DNA of 64,000 nt from Flectonema sp. DT1601 (Eukaryota > Euglenozoa > Diplonemea > Diplonemida > Diplonemidae): the NCBI GenBank assembly GCA_964019425.1, contig OZ025812.1:310001-374000 (forward strand), read 5' to 3'. Position 1 is the first letter of the stretch. Each line of letters opens with the position of its first letter. The notes beneath the pieces are model-generated. The model was not told the origin of the DNA. It was given only the letters and a program-made list of their open reading frames with translations, and searched no databases. Positions 34,681 to 46,200 of this stretch are shown here, piece by piece. A program made the position numbers and the translations under genes.

Positions 34681-34877
34681 CACTGGCTCCACGTAAAAGT
34701 GATAATTTTCTTAATTAAATTCCAATAGTACTCATGAGGGATTCTCAATAGAAGGAAATGTATAACACGTGTTTCTGGTCATGAGATGCCCAACGGAAAA
34801 AAAAAACAAAGTAATGATGAGCCTATTTTATGTTTTGACAGTGATCCAGGGAGGGGCATATAAAAAATAATAAGAAA

Positions 34878-35473
34878 ATGTCCGATTTCGACAAAAACAA
34901 TGAATTTCAAAAGTTAACTGAATGTATGTCTTTTTGTTTGTGGTTGTTATTTTGTTGTCGTATTTTAGTGTAAATAATTTCTCACAAAACCAAACAGCAA
35001 CTGTAAGAGGAAGGGGTGCCAGGAGTGGTATGTCACGTGATGCTGATTACGAATCACTACAACAGGTATGTTATTAGTGTTTTAACTGCTTTCATTATTT
35101 TAATAATATTAACACAACAGGCACAACAATCAACACCAGCTGCCGGATCGGTTGGTGGTTGGAATTTATTCGTCAGCGGCGTACACGAAGAAACTGCTGA
35201 AGAAGACCTTCACGACCTCTTCAGCGAGTTTGGAACCGTCACAAATATTCACTTAAACCTGGACAGAAGAACTTGTTTTGTTAAAGGTATGTTAATATTA
35301 TTATAATCTCAGTAACATAAGAACACTAATACTAAACACAAACAGGATACGCATTAGTTGAATTCCCAGATGCTAAATCAGCTCAAGATGCCATTCAATC
35401 TGTTGATGGTCATGAGCTGTGTGGAAAGACTCTTAATGTCGGTTGGGCATTTCTGAAATCAGAAATCTCTTGA
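34878..35473 (+). CDS. RBM8A: RNA-binding protein Y14 (exon junction complex)
   Basis: Four exons (34878-34923, 34998-35065, 35121-35286, 35346-35473) encode 135 residues. The three introns (74, 55 and 59 nt) all start GTATGT and end AAACAG or AACAG. The protein has one RRM with the Y14-specific signature: [47 protein letters not shown]. The C-terminal Arg/Ser tail of animal Y14 is missing; the protein stops soon after the RRM. Y14 pairs with Mago in the exon junction complex deposited on spliced mRNA, which agrees with the intron-bearing genes here. A TTTTGACAG ends 36 nt before the ATG. Confidence 0.93.
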
Positions 35474-36224
35474 GAGTGTGATCAGTGATGAGGATCACAA
35501 GAGGGACAACAGTCGTCTGGGTTAGACTATCAGCAATCAACGTGCGTACGACGTCTTTAATAAGCTGACTGACTCTCACTTTCTATTACAGATTGTATAG
35601 GCGAGACAAAACTCTGTATTGGTTCACACTTGTGAAAGCCTTTGATTCGACGGTAAAGTAGCTATCTAAGTGTCCTATGTTGTGTAGTTGAATACTACGG
35701 TAGTAAAGCACGTGAATTTACTGCTACATCAACCAGGAGGAGGCACTAAAATTGACGTTCTCAGCGTTCTGCCTCAGTCAGCAAATACTACAAGTAGGTT
35801 GTTAGTGTGCAACCTACGAACTGAAAAGAAAAAAAGTAACTAAAAAAAAAAAAAAAAACCAAAAAATAAAAATAAAACAAAGAGCTGCTCAATAAAACGA
35901 CACTCGCATAAAGCCAAACAAGACACACAAAATAAGGACTTGTTGTGTGAGGTACCTATGGAATGGACAGTAACAAAAAAAAAAAAAAGAAAATAAGTTT
36001 CACATAATACAAGATGCAAGGTTCCGGCACTCAAATTCTGATCCTTCGGTATAGAGTTGGATAGCTGGTGGTTGAACTTCACTTTTTTTCTAATAAAACT
36101 CATATTCTGACTAAAATGATTTTACCAACGGAGAGTACCACTGCATGTGATTGTAGGGAGTTCCTTTCTTTATTATTCTGTCAAGGTCTAATCTCATTTC
36201 TTTACTTCAGAAAGTAATGTGATA
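35474..36224. other. Intergenic
   Basis: No gene seen; A-rich tracts at 35840-35875 and 35970-35990. ATTTCTTTACTTCAG ends at 36210, 14 nt before the next ATG. Confidence 0.5.
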
Positions 36225-37749
36225 ATGGGAATACCGAAGACTAAGAGAACTACATCAACATCTACTAATGAATTAAAAAGACACAAAGAGAATGATATTG
36301 ACGTTGATTGGTTCAACAGTATGAATGATAGTGATGATGATGATGATGATGATGATAATAAGATAGTTGACGATGGGTTAGATGCACTCCTCGATAAACT
36401 TGATGAACCACCAGCAGCGGTTGTTGATGACGTGGATGTTGATAATGTTATTGATAAAGCGGAACAGCAACAACAACAACAACAACAAAAAGATTCATCT
36501 GTTTCTCTTCCAACGTTCGACATGTTTGGTGACACAGACGACTGTCCTATAGTCTCAGACATGTTGGGAGTGAAAGATGTTAAAAACCCAAACATAGTTG
36601 AGTCAAGACTAGCAGATGACCTTACAGATGATCACGGATATTACGCATTCCGTGTTGGTGAAATATTAAACAAGAAATACATCGTCGAAGGAAAGTACGG
36701 TTCAGGTGTTTTCTCAGTTGTATTAAAAGTAAAAGATGCACAAACACAATCTCCTGTTGCAATTAAAGTAAACAAAGCAAACTCCGTCATGACCCGCGCG
36801 GCAAACAAAGAACTTGACATCCTTCGACTACTAGCTGAACGAGACCAACATAATAAACGACACTGTATTAAATTAATTGATTCGTTTACTCATAGAAATC
36901 ATTTTTGTATTGCGTTGGAACCGTTGGAGTGTAGTTTGCGAGAGGTGTTAAAAAAATTCGGTAAAAATGCAGCGAGAGTAGTAGGATTGTCGGCAACAGC
37001 CACCAGATCATACACGAAGCAGTTGGCGATTGGGTTGAAATTTCTTTCAGACTGCGGTATTGTACACATGGATTTAAAGCCAGATAATGTTCTGGTGACT
37101 TCTAATTTACAAACCATAAAAATTTCAGATTTTGGATCGGCAATTCGACCCAGCGAAGCAGAGATCACACCTAACATAGTCTCACGATACTACAGACCAC
37201 CTGAAGTTATACTTGGTCATCTATATAGTCATCCCCTTGACATGTGGGCTTTAGGTTGCATTGTGTATGAGTTATTCACTGGTGTTGTATTATTCCCAGG
37301 TGAGGACAATAATGGAATGCTACACGTAATGCAAGATCTGAAAGGCGGTCTACCGAGAAAAATGGTCAGACACGCAGAATACTTTGCAGAGTACTTTAAC
37401 GACAATAATAAATTTATGAGAACAGAAATCGATTCGATTTCAAAGTTGCCGGTTGTTGTTCCAAAGACGTACATTCACAGAGCACATCAGTTGAAACACC
37501 TTATTGATGTTGCTGTATGTGTTGTTTGTTCTTATTTATTATTTTAACAAAAACTCTTCTAAAACACAAACACAGGCTGGTCAAGTTTCTGACTCAAATC
37601 AAAAGACGTTACTCATAAATATGAAAGATTTTATCGACACGGCGACATCACTCGACCCGACGCTCAGGTTGACTGCAGATGAGTCGATTCGTCATCCGTT
37701 CATTGTAGGAAAAGTGACGACAAGTTTTGCGGAGCCTTTTACTAGTTAG
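36225..37749 (+). CDS. PRPF4B: PRP4-like dual-specificity protein kinase
   Basis: The exons 36225-37514 and 37576-37749 (61 nt intron, GTATGT...ACAAACACAG) encode 487 residues. The N-terminus is acidic (D8 run) with a polyQ run coded by CAA repeats and a WF..DMF segment. The kinase domain begins YYAFRVGEILNKKYIVEGKYGSGVFSVV. VAIK, HMDLKPDN (about residue 281), DFGSA and SRYYRPPEVILG are present, and the CMGC/DYRK-like DLKGGLPRKMVR tail strongly matches PRP4. The catalytic loop reads HMD where PRP4 kinases normally have HAD and most kinases HRD; catalytic Asp, Lys and DFG are intact. The family phosphorylates PRP6/PRP31 during spliceosome activation. The N-terminus is shorter than in animals. 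Confidence 0.92.
36467..36491 (+). repeat. CAA/CAG run coding polyglutamine
   Basis: CAGCAACAACAACAAC-type trinucleotide run within the kinase N-terminus, coding eight Gln. A GAT run at 36331-36356 nearby codes eight Asp. Confidence 0.9.
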
Positions 37750-37957
37750 AAACTATTTTTAAGTTGAGGATCCTCATCCTCTCTGCACTCTAACTTCAGT
37801 CAGCTTGTCGTAAACTCGATTGACTTATTTACATTAAGGATGAGAGTTACTTCATGAGATGTTGTTGTTCCACGACGTAAAGTATAGTTTTTACATTTAA
37901 AAAAAAAAAAAAAAAAGAAAAACTCTTTTCTCTATTCAGATATCCGCCTCCACAACA
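37750..37957. other. Short spacer with pre-ATG acceptor
   Basis: About 200 bp with one A-run. CTTTTCTCTATTCAG ends at 37939, 18 nt before the next ATG. Confidence 0.4.
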
Positions 37958-38899
37958 ATGGCAGAACGTACCAGAGATGGTCGCAAGGTATTCACTAAGG
38001 AAGAGTGTGATGAGAAACGATTAGTAATTAGAACTGGTCCTTGTAAGCAACACTGGCTGGCTACAGTACCACCAGAAATTCAAAATATATTAAAAAGAAA
38101 CAAAGGTAAGTTAAAAGTTTGTAAAACTAGAGCAGGCAAGAAATGCTGCATAATCCATGTCAGAGATAGAGAAGAGGGTGTTCTGAAGGCTAATTATTGT
38201 CAAAAGTGTGGAAAGCAAAGTACCTCACAATGCTGTACAGCAACACTTCCATGGTGTAGTTATAAAGGATTTCCTATATGCGAATATTGTGGTAAGAAGT
38301 TAGAAGCTCAAGATCATTGCGGCCAGTGTGGTACTACAGAAGTTCAAGTCATGAACACTATCCCAGCCAGGGCTGACAGACCCAGGTGTGTTATGACGGA
38401 AAGCTACACTCCAGACACCAGACGATACGACTATCAGTTTGAGTCAGCCTTGGTTGTTGAGAACATGGCGATGGTGACTCCTCAATATCTACAAAAAACT
38501 GACATCAGATTAATTCAAGCAGCTGGTTGGCGTTGCCCTGCTTGCGGTCGTTCAACAGCAGGTAGCTGTCCAGTAAATAATAAAGAACATGACATCCCAA
38601 TATCAAATATCTCTACAATCTCATCACTTGAGAGGAATCAAGCAATCGTAAAGGAGACGGGTTTTGATTTCAGTTCCACAGTTCGTAAAACAAACAACGA
38701 GTTAAAGAATTCAATAATTAGAGTGATGTCTCAAGAACCTGACAACAGATGGTCACTTATGAATATTACCATCAGTAGCTTTGAAACTAAACAAGACATT
38801 AAAAGAGTCATCGATGAGGTCGCTTATGTCATCGAAGATGATTCCGGGAGGACCACATACAAACTGAAGCCTGGAATAAAACCATTTAAGCTTGGGTAG
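37958..38899 (+). CDS. Cys-rich zinc-finger protein with winged-helix-like C-terminus
   Basis: An intronless gene for 313 residues; I do not recognise the family. Residues about 78-125 hold several CxxC knuckles (CQKCG, ICEYCGKK, DHCGQCG plus paired Cys between), enough for two or three zinc sites; another CPACG...C lies near residue 193. The last 75 residues (from LKNSIIRVMSQEPDNRWSL) follow a helix-helix-wing pattern ending YKLKPGIKPF. This recalls the winged helix of TFIIF beta or TFIIE, which ends W-x-LKPEYR; that comparison is by eye only. It could be a nucleic-acid-binding or transcription-related protein, which the sequence alone does not prove. ATTCAG lies 18 nt before the ATG. Confidence 0.8.
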   Translation: MAERTRDGRKVFTKEECDEKRLVIRTGPCKQHWLATVPPEIQNILKRNKGKLKVCKTRAGKKCCIIHVRDREEGVLKANYCQKCGKQSTSQCCTATLPWCSYKGFPICEYCGKKLEAQDHCGQCGTTEVQVMNTIPARADRPRCVMTESYTPDTRRYDYQFESALVVENMAMVTPQYLQKTDIRLIQAAGWRCPACGRSTAGSCPVNNKEHDIPISNISTISSLERNQAIVKETGFDFSSTVRKTNNELKNSIIRVMSQEPDNRWSLMNITISSFETKQDIKRVIDEVAYVIEDDSGRTTYKLKPGIKPFKLG

Positions 38900-39237
38900 A
38901 TTTCTTTGACTGAGAAATGACTGCAACATATCGAACCATCAGGTCGGACCCAACGTTTGAAGTAATGCAGATGGCGACGGATGCTAACCCCCCCAATGAA
39001 CAGTTACTTCTTTACGTCTGGTTTACAATAATAATCATAAAAAAACAGCAACTGTGTTGTGAAGTTTGTGCAACAAGTCAGCCAGAGTTGTCCTTCTCGA
39101 TCTCTCTGGTTTCTCAAAATATTTCGAATTAAATAACATTACTGCGTGGTATAACCATTTGTTAATGTTTTCTCTGAAAGTGAATTTATTAAAATGTTGA
39201 TTTATTATTTATATTTATATTTTTAAAGGAACAACAA
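38900..39237. other. Short intergenic spacer
   Basis: A 71-codon frame (38917-39132) starts 17 nt after the previous stop. It has no recognisable feature and probably belongs to the 3' UTR. A TTTTTAAAG ends 9 nt before the next ATG. Confidence 0.4.
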
Positions 39238-41931
39238 ATGTCTGGCGTCAGGTGCCTGGCCGACGCTGATGAGAGCGGCAGGAGTCCTCCAGTGAAGTCA
39301 GAAATTGCGAGAGGAGGATATGCGTTTTCCCATCCGGAATGGAAGCGTCCTTGGAGAAATAAATCTCAACAGAGAAATGCGGATGTCATTGCGATAAAGG
39401 AGTTAGAGTCTGAATCACAAAGACAAAAATCAACAGCTTTGAGAAGGCAACTTGACGCTGTCCAGCAGGAACTGCGACACAAAGAAAGTGAGCAAAACGC
39501 TGACGTCACTTATCTAATGAAGGAAAAAGAATTGGAATTAAAAGAAAAAGACTCAATAATAAAACGATTGAAAGAAGAAGCTTCTCACAGACAAGCAGCC
39601 CTACGTCGTCAGCTCGAATCCTTACAAAAACTTCGCGAAGACGAACGCAATGCTAAAGACTCAGAAATACGAGAACTTCACAAAGAAGCAATTCGACAGA
39701 CTGAAGACTTCAGTAAGGATGCTGCAACTCAATCAAGATATCACAAACAGGAAATTGAAAGTATGAAGCAAGTAATTGAGTCGAAGGAAAAAGAACTCAT
39801 CTCTGCAGAGGGTAAATTTAAAAAAGAGCTGGCCAACGTCATCGAATCAAAAGATGCGGGCGCCACATCACTTTTAAAACAACTTCACGAAGCCGATGAG
39901 AATTGGAGGAGTGCACTCGATTCACAACAAAACAGATCAAATGATCTCAGAAAGCAAGACTTGATGAGAAATTCTGAAATGGAAACTAAAATACTTTCCT
40001 CAAAAGACTCAGTAGCTACACTCAACAGAAAGATGACTACTCTGGAGAGGAAACTTGTCGACACCGAAACAGCACACACTTCGTGGACTTCGCGAATCAC
40101 TTCACAGATCGATACGATGATGTCATCTTTTACATCACCTCCTCCAGACGTAACAATCGCGCCGAAGGAAAAACCCTCTCAACCTCTCGATGAGCGATGC
40201 TGGATGCGAGTACTTCAGCTGTGGGAATTAATCCAACTGACCCACTCCGAACATCGAATTTTAAAAAATAAAATCGATGACCGGGATTCGAACTTAGCTG
40301 AACAAACTCGTTCGGAAAAAGAACGATGGGAAGATCGCAGACGGGACATGCTCTCACTTGAGAGAGAGGCAAGCAGTCTACGAGAAAAGCAACAAAGACT
40401 TGAAGGTGCATGCAAGGAAGTAATTGAACACGCGAATAAAATGGAAAATAAAGAACAGAGATTGACCAGTCGTCTTAAGTTCTTCATCGATGACTTGAAG
40501 GATGCGGAGAAATTCAGATCTCTCCCAACAGCAACAACAGCACCAAGACAAGGACTGCTACCGATAGTATTTGTATCAGGTCACGGGATACCAATGTGGT
40601 CTGATAAAGTTATGTTTAGAAACTCAATGGACTTACTAAGCGGAACTATAAGAGTCAAGGCTCACGCTTATGCTGGTTATGAAGCAGCTTCAAAAGGAGA
40701 TGAATACGTCTTTATATTCGGTTCTATGTCAGACGCCTGTGAGTTCTGTATTGAGACTCAAATCGCATTACATGAAACCCAATGGCCTCCTCAATTACTT
40801 GAACACACAGATATCAAAGGAACTGATGATATGTGGAGAGGTATTCGTTGTAAGATGTCCATTCATTGTGGAGAAGTTAAGCTCCAAAACTTTGGAATGC
40901 ATCGCGAACGTCGATACCACGGAAATGGAATGATCTACGCCTCCTCTCTCTCAGCAAAAACAGCTCCGGGACAGATATTGTTGAGTTCTGCAGCATGGGA
41001 AATAGCACAACACACAGTAGATAAGCTACGTGTTGAAGTTGCTTCTCTTGGTTCTCACACAGTCATTAATTCAATAACTGGAAATGGTGCAGACAGTGAT
41101 CAGTTGATGCAAATGCTTCCAATTCGATTCGCCTCTCGAAGGTTTCCACCAATCCCACAATCGGAACAGCATGCTGTTGGCTACCAAGAGAGTTTCTGTG
41201 ATGAAACGAATACTGAAACTATTGCTTTCCATCAGCAGGGTAATGATCTCAGGAAAGCTATTGAGTTGATTGCTTCTGAAGTTGAAGAGATTGGTAAAAG
41301 AATTATTGTAGTCACTACAAAGTTGAAAAATATGCAACGAGAACGACTTTGGAAACCTGAAGACATGGTCTCATGCTTTGCTACTATCGATGAGTTGATG
41401 CTTCAACACGACAGGACTCGAAGATCACTTCAGGACTTGTCATTTCAACATCAAACAGTTTTAAAGGAACAGAGGAGCTTAGAAACGGCTTTAGCTGTAA
41501 CTTCTGAAGGGATGGCTTCATCATCAGAACACAGCAGAGAAATATTAATTTTAAAACAAAAACACGAAGAACAGATGCACGCCCTTCAATCGCAGTGTAA
41601 GTCTGAAGCCCAAAGACTACTTTCAAGTATCATGAAGAGGGATGAGGCTCAAAATAGAAATCTCGCGCTCAGTGCTATTGCTGGATCTGATGATATGTTG
41701 GGAGTTGGTCATTTTATTAATCAGCATGATGATGGACATACGACTGCCTCTCGAAGAACTGCTAGTAATACAAAACGCAACCCAAGACGGGGAACTGCTG
41801 CTTCTTGGGCTCGTTCTCGAACTACCATACCGCGGACACCAACTCGCAGGGATGTGACTTCCCCGATCCCTTTGATCTCACCCTCTGCGAGGAGTAAAGC
41901 TGATAGCTTTCTCGGCATGTCTTTACCGTGA
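39238..41931 (+). CDS. Coiled-coil protein with degenerate class III cyclase domain
   Basis: One exon encodes 897 residues. Residues about 45-430 are almost continuous coiled coil (heptads rich in E, K, Q, L). Residues about 440-600 match the fold order of class III adenylyl/guanylyl cyclases: a first strand (PIVFVSGHG), a GDEYVFIF hairpin, MSIHCGEVKLQ, and RRYHGNGMIYASSLSAKTAPGQILLS. The first metal Asp (normally F-x-D-I/V-x-x-S/F-T) is replaced by VSGHG, and the usual VNxAAR is replaced by MIYASSLS; the GD of the second site remains. A second coiled coil and a basic Ser/Thr/Arg tail follow. Probably a non-catalytic cyclase-homology scaffold. Neighbouring MSP and kinesin genes hint at a cilium role (inference). 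Confidence 0.82.
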   Translation: MSGVRCLADADESGRSPPVKSEIARGGYAFSHPEWKRPWRNKSQQRNADVIAIKELESESQRQKSTALRRQLDAVQQELRHKESEQNADVTYLMKEKELELKEKDSIIKRLKEEASHRQAALRRQLESLQKLREDERNAKDSEIRELHKEAIRQTEDFSKDAATQSRYHKQEIESMKQVIESKEKELISAEGKFKKELANVIESKDAGATSLLKQLHEADENWRSALDSQQNRSNDLRKQDLMRNSEMETKILSSKDSVATLNRKMTTLERKLVDTETAHTSWTSRITSQIDTMMSSFTSPPPDVTIAPKEKPSQPLDERCWMRVLQLWELIQLTHSEHRILKNKIDDRDSNLAEQTRSEKERWEDRRRDMLSLEREASSLREKQQRLEGACKEVIEHANKMENKEQRLTSRLKFFIDDLKDAEKFRSLPTATTAPRQGLLPIVFVSGHGIPMWSDKVMFRNSMDLLSGTIRVKAHAYAGYEAASKGDEYVFIFGSMSDACEFCIETQIALHETQWPPQLLEHTDIKGTDDMWRGIRCKMSIHCGEVKLQNFGMHRERRYHGNGMIYASSLSAKTAPGQILLSSAAWEIAQHTVDKLRVEVASLGSHTVINSITGNGADSDQLMQMLPIRFASRRFPPIPQSEQHAVGYQESFCDETNTETIAFHQQGNDLRKAIELIASEVEEIGKRIIVVTTKLKNMQRERLWKPEDMVSCFATIDELMLQHDRTRRSLQDLSFQHQTVLKEQRSLETALAVTSEGMASSSEHSREILILKQKHEEQMHALQSQCKSEAQRLLSSIMKRDEAQNRNLALSAIAGSDDMLGVGHFINQHDDGHTTASRRTASNTKRNPRRGTAASWARSRTTIPRTPTRRDVTSPIPLISPSARSKADSFLGMSLP

Positions 41932-42343
41932 ATGTAGAAACGGATATTTTTTTTTTTAAAAAATAAAAACGAAAAGAAAAAACCTGTATTTCATAGAATT
42001 TAGTTATTTACTTCTTTTTTTTTTTTTTTTTTTCCCCCACCATTTTCCCCCCTTTCTCGTTGTTATATAAGGAGAACTATTTATCTATTTTTGGATTTAC
42101 TGATTTTCAGTTTCCATTTCACGTAAAACGTTTTCTTTTCTTTTTTTTACCGGGTTATAGATTCTTACCTTTCCCTTCTGGCCTTCTCCCCGACCCACAT
42201 AGAGGATGTTGTTTATTGTGTAATAGCATAGTTGTTTTTAAGAAAACAAATTCTTTTTGAAAAAAAAAAAAAAAAATAGTTAAGTCTAGCTTCAGCATTA
42301 TCTCTCAGTACACATAAAAAAAAAAAAAATTTAATTTTATAAA
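41932..42343. other. Intergenic
   Basis: T-runs (42017-42033) and A-runs; CATTATCTCTCAG ends at 42308, 35 nt before the next ATG. No gene is seen. Confidence 0.5.
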
Positions 42344-42976
42344 ATGGAGTGTTCGGTTGAGATAATTCACTTCCCAATGAAACCATTATCAGAGAAGCAA
42401 TCGATAATAAACATCGTCGGTATCGCTAATGTACAACAAGACTACTTGAGGTACACTGTTTCATCAACACACCCTGAGTGTGTAATAGTTCAACCTGTTA
42501 CTGGGATGTTGAGCCCGTGGGCTGATACAGATATTGAAGTCAGGTGGGACAGTGGTGTTATCCCAGTTGACAACTTTCAAAATTTAGATCCTCCAGTTCA
42601 GCCCAGACTTCGAATCGTACCAGTGACGTCAGCTGGAGAGTTGGCATCTGTTGAGTTGAAAATTGTATTCTCAATGCCCAGAGAGGATAGGCTGCGATAT
42701 TATTTCTATTTAGGAAAGCTTCTTCATGCGAATCCTTCTCCTCTTCACTCGACGACAAGTCCGACAGTTGGAATATCTGACGTCCTCAGATATGAACAAA
42801 CTCGATCCAGGAAACGAATTCGCTCCCTCCTAACTGACGACCAGTCTTCTGAGCAGAGCAGTACTTCAACTCCTCAAAGTGAGGGTCAGTTAGAAAATTA
42901 TGATCCTCCGCGGGGTTCGAGTGTCGCAATGCAAAGTTCTGATCGACACTTGTGCTCAACATGTTGCCTCTCGTAG
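42344..42976 (+). CDS. MSP/Ig-fold domain protein
   Basis: One exon encodes 210 residues. Residues about 1-115 have the pattern of a major sperm protein (VAP-like) immunoglobulin fold: paired strands, INIVGIANVQQDYLRYTVSSTHPECVIVQPVTGMLSPWADTDIEVRWD, then VELKIVF. MSP-type domains serve as protein-interaction modules in VAP receptors and in many axonemal and basal-body proteins. The C-terminal third is Ser/Gln/Arg-rich, without a transmembrane helix, so it is not a canonical VAP; it ends LCSTCCLS. The assignment is by fold pattern. It lies between the cyclase-like coiled-coil gene and the kinesin gene. Confidence 0.75.
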   Translation: MECSVEIIHFPMKPLSEKQSIINIVGIANVQQDYLRYTVSSTHPECVIVQPVTGMLSPWADTDIEVRWDSGVIPVDNFQNLDPPVQPRLRIVPVTSAGELASVELKIVFSMPREDRLRYYFYLGKLLHANPSPLHSTTSPTVGISDVLRYEQTRSRKRIRSLLTDDQSSEQSSTSTPQSEGQLENYDPPRGSSVAMQSSDRHLCSTCCLS

Positions 42977-43253
42977 GTGTGCCCTGCGATTTGAAAACTG
43001 GTAGCCATATTTACATTCTCTCTCCCTCTCTCTTTCATGTACACCAACTGTTTTATTAAATAAATTAGAGTTGTTTATTAATATATTTGATCAGAATATT
43101 AAAACATTTCACAATGAGACCACAGAGTGTTAGAACTCAATCTTGTGTAGAATTATCTTCAATTGTGTGTTTGGTAGTTTTACTTTTGTAGTTTATTTCA
43201 ATCCCAACAGGGGCTTCAGGGGGCTGTTCGCACCGAAAACTTAAAACAAAAAT

Positions 43254-46200
43254 ATGTCAGGTGATGATGACTGCAGAGTGAAGGTAGCCCTCCGAGTACG
43301 ACCACTCCTGCCAAAGGAAGAGATTGATGAAGCGAGAGTCTGCGCAAAGGTGATTGACGGTCAGCAAATTCTTTTGGGAAAGGACAGAGCTTTTACATTT
43401 GATTCCCTCTACGGACCAAATAGTAATCAAGATGATGTTTATGAAGGATGTGTTAGAGGTTTGATGAATCAGTTTTCACGTGGAATTCATTGTACTATCC
43501 TAGCCTATGGTCAAACTGGAACAGGTAAGACGTACACAATGGGAACAGGAGATCTATTGAGAGTATCACCTGACGATCATGGCATAGTACCTAGAGCTGT
43601 TGCTTTATTATTCGCTGATTTGGAGAGAAAGAAAAAAGAAGCAAAAGACGCAGGTAAAACAGCGGAGTTCAGTTGCAAAGTCTCGTACATGGAAATCTAT
43701 AATGAAAACTTAAAAGACTTATTGAGACCTTCGACTGCATCGAAAAGTCTTCAAATTCGAGAAGACCCGAATGGTGGGATAACAGTGACTGGTGTTCATG
43801 AGGAACAAGTTAATAGTTATGATGAAATGCTTGCTCAACTTGATCGTGGGACAATTGCGAGGACAACGGGTGCGACGATGATGAACTCTGTGTCGAGTAG
43901 ATCTCATAGTATCCTAACAATAACAGTTAATCAGGACATTCACGATCCTTCAAATTCATTAGCACCTCACGAGACTACATCATCAAAGTTACATCTTGTT
44001 GACTTGGCAGGATCTGAAAGAAATAAGAAAACTCTCGCTTCTGGACAGCGATTCAAGGAATCCGTCAGCATTAACTCAGGACTTCTTGCTTTATCAAATG
44101 TAATATCTGTGTTGGCTGAACAAAAACGAGATACTGATAGAAAGATTCATGTTCCTTATAGAGATTCAAAGCTAACTCGTTTATTACAAGATTCTTTAGG
44201 AGGGAATGCGAGTACTCTTATGATTGCCTGCATCTCTCCAGCGGATTCAAATTTTGAGGAATCTCTTAATACGCTGAAGTATGCGAATAGAGCAAAGAAC
44301 ATTCGCAACAAACCAGTTGTGAATAGAGACCGTCACACAGTTGTTGTTACTCAGCTGCGACAGGAGCTGATGCAGTGTAAGAAATTGTTATCTGAAAATG
44401 GTCTTAATTTCGAAAGTGAGATTGAGGCTCTCAACGCAAAGCAAAGCACCTCCACTGAAGTCATTCAGCTGGCAGACGGATCAAGTATGACTTTGGGTCA
44501 AATCTCAGCTTTAAAAAGAGACAAGTCAAGTCTAGAAGAAGAGTTCCAAAGACTTAAAACTCATCACCGTAATCACAGTTGTTGGGAGACACTCGGTGTT
44601 GAAGTTACTGAAATCGTAGCTGAGGCTTTACAAATAATATCAAATATCGATGATGTGGAAAGTCAACAGCAGCTTAAATCATTATTTAGATCTCTTGAAA
44701 AAAGATTATCCGCAAAGACGAATGCTCAAAACAGAGCTGGTTATTCATCAGCGAAAACAGTAAAACATCCGCTGAGTAAACAACAGACTAATCTACCTCA
44801 GAGTTCAACAAGGAGAAAGAATCCAGTGTCAGCCTTGACTAGTAACGCAAAGGAAAACTCACCTCCTCGGGTTAACAGAATAGTACCGTCGTCAATGATA
44901 TCAACTGGAAAGGTTCCTAAGATGATGACAGACCTCCCAGAGAATGCTTCGCCTGCTGTTATCTCATCTCATGTCGATCAGGTTATTATCGAAAACCAAA
45001 AACTGCTTCGAAACTTAAAACAACTTGAGGACGACTTATTCAAGTCTGAGTGCCAAGCAATGCAAGAGACCGAAGAGAAAAGTAAATTACAATCCGCATT
45101 CACAACTGCAAAAGAAGAAAACAAACATTTGAAACAGCAAAATGAAAAACTCGCACAACAAGTTGGCCGCTTAACTCAGCAGCATACCCAAGGTGAGTCA
45201 CCAAGATCTTCGTCTTCTCCTGTTAGAGTGGGTGAAGAAACTGTCGACACCTTACAAACAGAAATCAGTAGACTCCAAGTCGAGAAGGACTTTTTATGGG
45301 AAGCAAAGTGTCGAACGGAAGCCGAGAAGAAGACTCTCGAGAAAAACGTCAACCACGTCCAACTGATATTCCAACAGGAGCAACAAGAAATGCAACTCCA
45401 GCTGAAAGCTTTATCAGTAGAAATAGAACATAAAGCTTCCATGGTTGACGATTTCATGGAACGAGAAAAACGAATGAACGCAGTCCGTCAGCAGAATGAA
45501 AAAACTATTCAACAAATGGAACAAGAGAAGGCAAGACTTACTACAGAACTTGATAGAGCTTTTCGTAAACTAGAAAACAGTGATCACGTTGGTGAAAAAC
45601 TCGAGAGAATGCGAGAAGACCTCCGCAGACAGTACGAACAACGTCTTAAAGAACAAGACAACAACTTACAAGGACTTCGCAAGAAACAACGTGACGCTCA
45701 ACAGCTTCTCCGCCATCAGGGCGCTGAAACGAGAAAGGTCCACAAATTACAAAATGAGGTAACTCAACTGCGAGTTCATCAAACCGAATTAAAGAATTCA
45801 CTTCGCTCAAAAATAGACGCGCGAGAAACTGAACACGAAGAGAGAAAGAAGCAACTCAATCAATTGCACAGACAAGTTCGTCAACTTGAAGTTGAGAATA
45901 TAAAATACAGCACCTCCTTACGAATGAAGGAGGATTCCCTTAATAGAATGCAGCAGCAACTCAACTGTGAAAAAACAAAAACTAAAAACTTAGCAGACAA
46001 ACAAGCTGATTCTCGAAAAGAAATTGAGCGAAAACAAAATTGGCTCGATAAGGAAATCGAATTGCAAAAGAAGAAGAGAGAAGCTCAAAATCGACTTCAC
46101 AGAGAATTGAACTGGAGAGAAAGGATTCTAAGAGAGAAGGTTGACCATCAAACTGCAAGAGATGAGCTAAAGAAAGCAAAAGACGCTCAGGATATTAAAA

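Noticed and set aside
30433-34728. Many overlapping 64-242 codon ORFs on both strands in the 194 bp array
   Set aside because: The 194 bp period changes frame in each unit, and the same peptides reappear in several frames and on both strands, as expected of a non-coding tandem array.
38917-39132. 71-codon ORF right after the zinc-finger gene
   Set aside because: No domain, no acceptor before its ATG, and it lies in what is most likely 3' UTR.
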